A DNA stretch of 7,572 bases from Pseudobdellovibrionaceae bacterium (GTDB lineage: Bacteria > Bdellovibrionota > Bdellovibrionia > Bdellovibrionales > Bdellovibrionaceae). Under the pieces are notes generated by a model that worked only from the letters and a program-made list of their open reading frames with translations, was not told the origin of the DNA and searched no databases. Shown piece after piece: positions 6,086 through 7,572 of the stretch (positions within the stretch are counted from its first letter, which is position 1; every line of letters begins with the position of its first letter). The stretch spans positions 1 through 7,572 of the forward strand of contig JACMRP010000062.1 of assembly GCA_014376325.1 (NCBI GenBank), in the 5' to 3' direction. The translations under genes and the position numbers were made by a program.

Positions 6086-7052
6086 ACAAGAGTGGATCTG
6101 ATTTGGTCAGATAATTTTTGACGTAATCGTCGACACCTTTTTCAAGCGGCCACTTTGCGGGACTCATCCCGGCAGCGGCCCACTTATCTGTTTTGGCTTC
6201 GGTGTGGTACTGATACTGATCGCGAATGTTCGCGGGCATTTCGAGCCAATTAATTTTTAAGGTTTTGCCGAGGGACCCGAAAACCGCTTTCGCCAAATCT
6301 AACCAAGAGCGTGGTTTGCCGAAACCCATATTGTAGACGCCATTTGCCGGTTTTTTGTCGATCAGTTCCCACATCCAGCCGGTAATGTCCTTAACGTAAA
6401 CAAAGTCGCGCATAAATTCGCCGTCTTTAAATTTTGGATTCGCCGACTTAAAAAGTCCCAGTGATTCACTTTCGCGAATTTGGTTATAAGCTTTGAAGAT
6501 CACGCTCGCTTGAGCTTCTTTGTGATACTCGTTTGGACCGAATACGTTGAAAAACTTCAGACCGTACCAATGCGGCGGAGTCTTAGTTTGTTTTACCACC
6601 CAACGGTCGAAAAGAACTTTGCTTTCGCCGTACAGGTTCAAGGGCTTTAGTAGCTCCGCATCGGTCGTGTCGTCGAAACCAAGTTCGCCAGCGCCGTAAG
6701 TTGCGGCAGAGCTCGCGTAAATCATGCTTTTGCCGTGTTTGGTACACCACTCAAAAATTCGTTGAGTATAGAAAGTGTTATTTTCCCATAGAAATTCTTT
6801 GTTGGTTTCGGTCGTCGTGGAGCACGCACCCATGTGAATAACCCAAGTTACTTTTTCTTGAGCCTCTTTGGTTTCAAGAAACGACCACAACTCGTCTTTT
6901 GATAAAAAGCGGGAGTACTTGCGATGCTTAAGAACATCCCGGGTTTTTAAATCGATCGAGTCAACGCAGACGATATCGCTGGTCCCTTTTTGATTGAGTT
7001 CCCACACCATGACGCTGCCAATGAATCCGTTTGCACCAGTTACTATGATCAT
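6084..7052 (-). CDS. hldD: ADP-L-glycero-D-manno-heptose 6-epimerase
   Basis: This 322-residue cytoplasmic enzyme interconverts ADP-D-glycero- and ADP-L-glycero-D-manno-heptose, the last step in making the activated heptose used in the LPS inner core. It is an extended short-chain dehydrogenase fold. The N-terminus Met-Ile-Ile-Val-Thr-Gly-Ala-Asn-Gly-Phe-Ile-Gly is the nucleotide-binding Rossmann motif (GxxGxxG at 6-12), with Asp31 at the end of strand 2. Catalytic residues are visible: Ser115 in Ser-Ser-Ala-Ala-Thr-Tyr (114-119), Tyr141 and Lys145 in Tyr-Gly-Glu-Ser-Lys, and Lys178 in Asn-Glu-Tyr-His-Lys. Gly-Ala-Cys-Ser-Thr-Thr-Thr-Glu (75-82), Phe-Asn-Val-Phe-Gly-Pro (168-173) and Arg-Asp-Phe-Val-Tyr-Val (215-220) also match E. 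coli HldD, which is about 310 residues. It is the first gene of a three-gene minus-strand run. The ATG has no Shine-Dalgarno at normal distance and no other start lies upstream in frame before a TGA, so initiation is unusual. The other ADP-heptose synthesis genes are not in the window. Confidence 0.93.
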   Translation of the reverse strand: MIIVTGANGFIGSVMVWELNQKGTSDIVCVDSIDLKTRDVLKHRKYSRFLSKDELWSFLETKEAQEKVTWVIHMGACSTTTETNKEFLWENNTFYTQRIFEWCTKHGKSMIYASSAATYGAGELGFDDTTDAELLKPLNLYGESKVLFDRWVVKQTKTPPHWYGLKFFNVFGPNEYHKEAQASVIFKAYNQIRESESLGLFKSANPKFKDGEFMRDFVYVKDITGWMWELIDKKPANGVYNMGFGKPRSWLDLAKAVFGSLGKTLKINWLEMPANIRDQYQYHTEAKTDKWAAAGMSPAKWPLEKGVDDYVKNYLTKSDPLL

Positions 7053-7227
7053 GGGGCTAATGTAGATAATTCACCTGCCAAACTCAAGGTGCAAAGCTCC
7101 TTAACATCACTGAATTTTCTCCAGTAGGGGGTCGCCTGGAAGCATTCAGCGGCATCTGGGGCCGCCAAAATACGGCACAGGCATTGCTTTGAAAACACTT
7201 ACTGGCTCTCACCGAAGGACGTAGTTT
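7053..7227. other. Divergent intergenic region between hldD and the exported-protein gene
   Basis: These 175 bases must hold the promoters of both flanking units. Visible elements are two small hairpins, TCCAG/CTGGA (7120-7124 with 7136-7140) and GCGGC/GCCGC (7149-7153 with 7161-7165), a minus-strand AAGGAG at 7102-7097, and a Shine-Dalgarno for the plus gene (GAAGGA, 7214-7219). A minus-strand frame of 49 codons from GTG at 7198 stays open to a TGA at 7051-7049. No convincing plus-strand promoter was found. Confidence 0.5.
7059..7087 (-). promoter_or_regulatory. Candidate hldD-operon promoter
   Basis: On the minus strand TTGAGT (7087-7082) and TACATT (7064-7059) form -35 and -10 boxes with an exact 17-base spacer, each matching four of six consensus bases. 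The expected transcription start falls near 7052, the first base of the hldD ATG, which would give a leaderless mRNA. Boxes this degenerate occur by chance, so confidence is low. Confidence 0.3.
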
Positions 7228-7572
7228 GTGACGCGGACACCGAAGATTTTGACATACGCTCTTCTTATCCTAGCCATGGGGTTTTACGCCTTCATGTCCG
7301 GCAATGCCGCTAAGACACCATCGAAACTCAAAACTAGTGAGCAATACTGGGCCGCGACCGGGCTTCAGTCCCAGGCGCTTGAAGAGCTTCTTCAGCCAGA
7401 ATCCTGCAAAAGTTCTGAGCGATATTTTTTGGCCTGCGCAAATGCTCTTTTATCGGCTTCTCAAAAGTACGGATTCGATGTGACTTTTGAAGGCACCCTG
7501 ATCCCGCTGGTTAAAACTTCGAAAAGCCAGGCATTGACCGAAAAGGACTTGTTAGCTCCTTGGCAGACCTTC
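7228..7572 (+). CDS. Exported or membrane-anchored protein of unknown function (3' truncated)
   Basis: The first 115 codons of a gene run off the window edge. GTG at 7228 is the only sensible early start: GAAGGA (7214-7219) lies eight bases upstream, and an in-frame TAG at 7222-7224 blocks any earlier start. Residues 2-6 are basic (Arg3, Lys6) and 7-24 are hydrophobic, then Gly25-Asn-Ala27-Ala; this is a signal peptide, possibly cleaved after Ala27, or an uncleaved anchor. The mature part is helical-looking, with Cys60 and Cys70 ten residues apart (a possible disulfide) and an ending of Glu-Lys-Asp-Leu-Leu-Ala-Pro-Trp (105-112). No catalytic motif lies in the visible part. It faintly resembles the N-terminal extension of some exported S41 peptidases of predatory bacteria, but I would not annotate it so without the missing part. 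It is divergent from hldD. Confidence 0.75.
   Translation, partial: MTRTPKILTYALLILAMGFYAFMSGNAAKTPSKLKTSEQYWAATGLQSQALEELLQPESCKSSERYFLACANALLSASQKYGFDVTFEGTLIPLVKTSKSQALTEKDLLAPWQTF

Noticed and set aside
7149..7165. Intrinsic terminator at the GCGGC/GCCGC hairpin
   Set aside because: The stem is only five pairs and no T tract follows on either strand; it also lies upstream of both flanking genes, where a terminator is not expected.
7167..7195. Minus-strand promoter TTTTCA - 17 bases - TATTTT
   Set aside because: Each box matches consensus weakly and nothing else supports it; kept only as a possible source of a longer hldD leader.

Overview
The window is about 47% GC by eye and fully packed with protein genes; I see no tRNA, rRNA, CRISPR array, insertion sequence or phage gene. 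LPS-heptose synthesis (HldD) points to a Gram-negative bacterium. The combination of a TolQ/MotA-like channel, a very long FHA/coiled-coil membrane protein, a long-form aromatic amino acid hydroxylase and a TrmJ-like methylase suggests a deltaproteobacterium-like lineage, perhaps a Bdellovibrio relative. That assignment is inference from gene style, not from a search.

Left half, plus strand (1-3566). Three closely spaced genes run left to right. First is the last 31 codons of a gene whose tail weakly resembles an OmpA/MotB-type peptidoglycan-binding domain. Next is a 310-residue protein with the TolQ/ExbB/MotA channel signature. Third is an 824-residue protein with an N-terminal FHA domain, a long coiled coil containing about sixteen uninterrupted 11-residue repeats, one membrane segment and a roughly 160-residue tail predicted to lie outside the cytoplasm. 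Together they look like an energised envelope machine: a proton channel, possibly a peptidoglycan anchor, and a phosphothreonine-sensing cytoplasmic rod. Its job is unknown; this is the most interesting part of the window.

Right half, minus strand (3576-7052). A tight operon reads right to left: hldD (ADP-heptose epimerase), a 579-residue biopterin-type aromatic amino acid hydroxylase with a C-terminal half of unknown function, and a TrmJ-type SpoU tRNA methyltransferase. The genes are 8 bases apart and then overlap by 14 bases, so translation is probably coupled, although the three functions are unrelated. The operon converges on the FHA gene with only 9 bases between stop codons and no visible terminator.

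Right end. A 175-base divergent intergenic region separates hldD from a plus-strand gene at 7228 that is cut by the window edge and encodes an exported or membrane-anchored protein I cannot identify. The region holds a possible hldD promoter that would give a leaderless mRNA and, as an alternative, a small leader ORF with a strong Shine-Dalgarno whose stop overlaps the hldD start.
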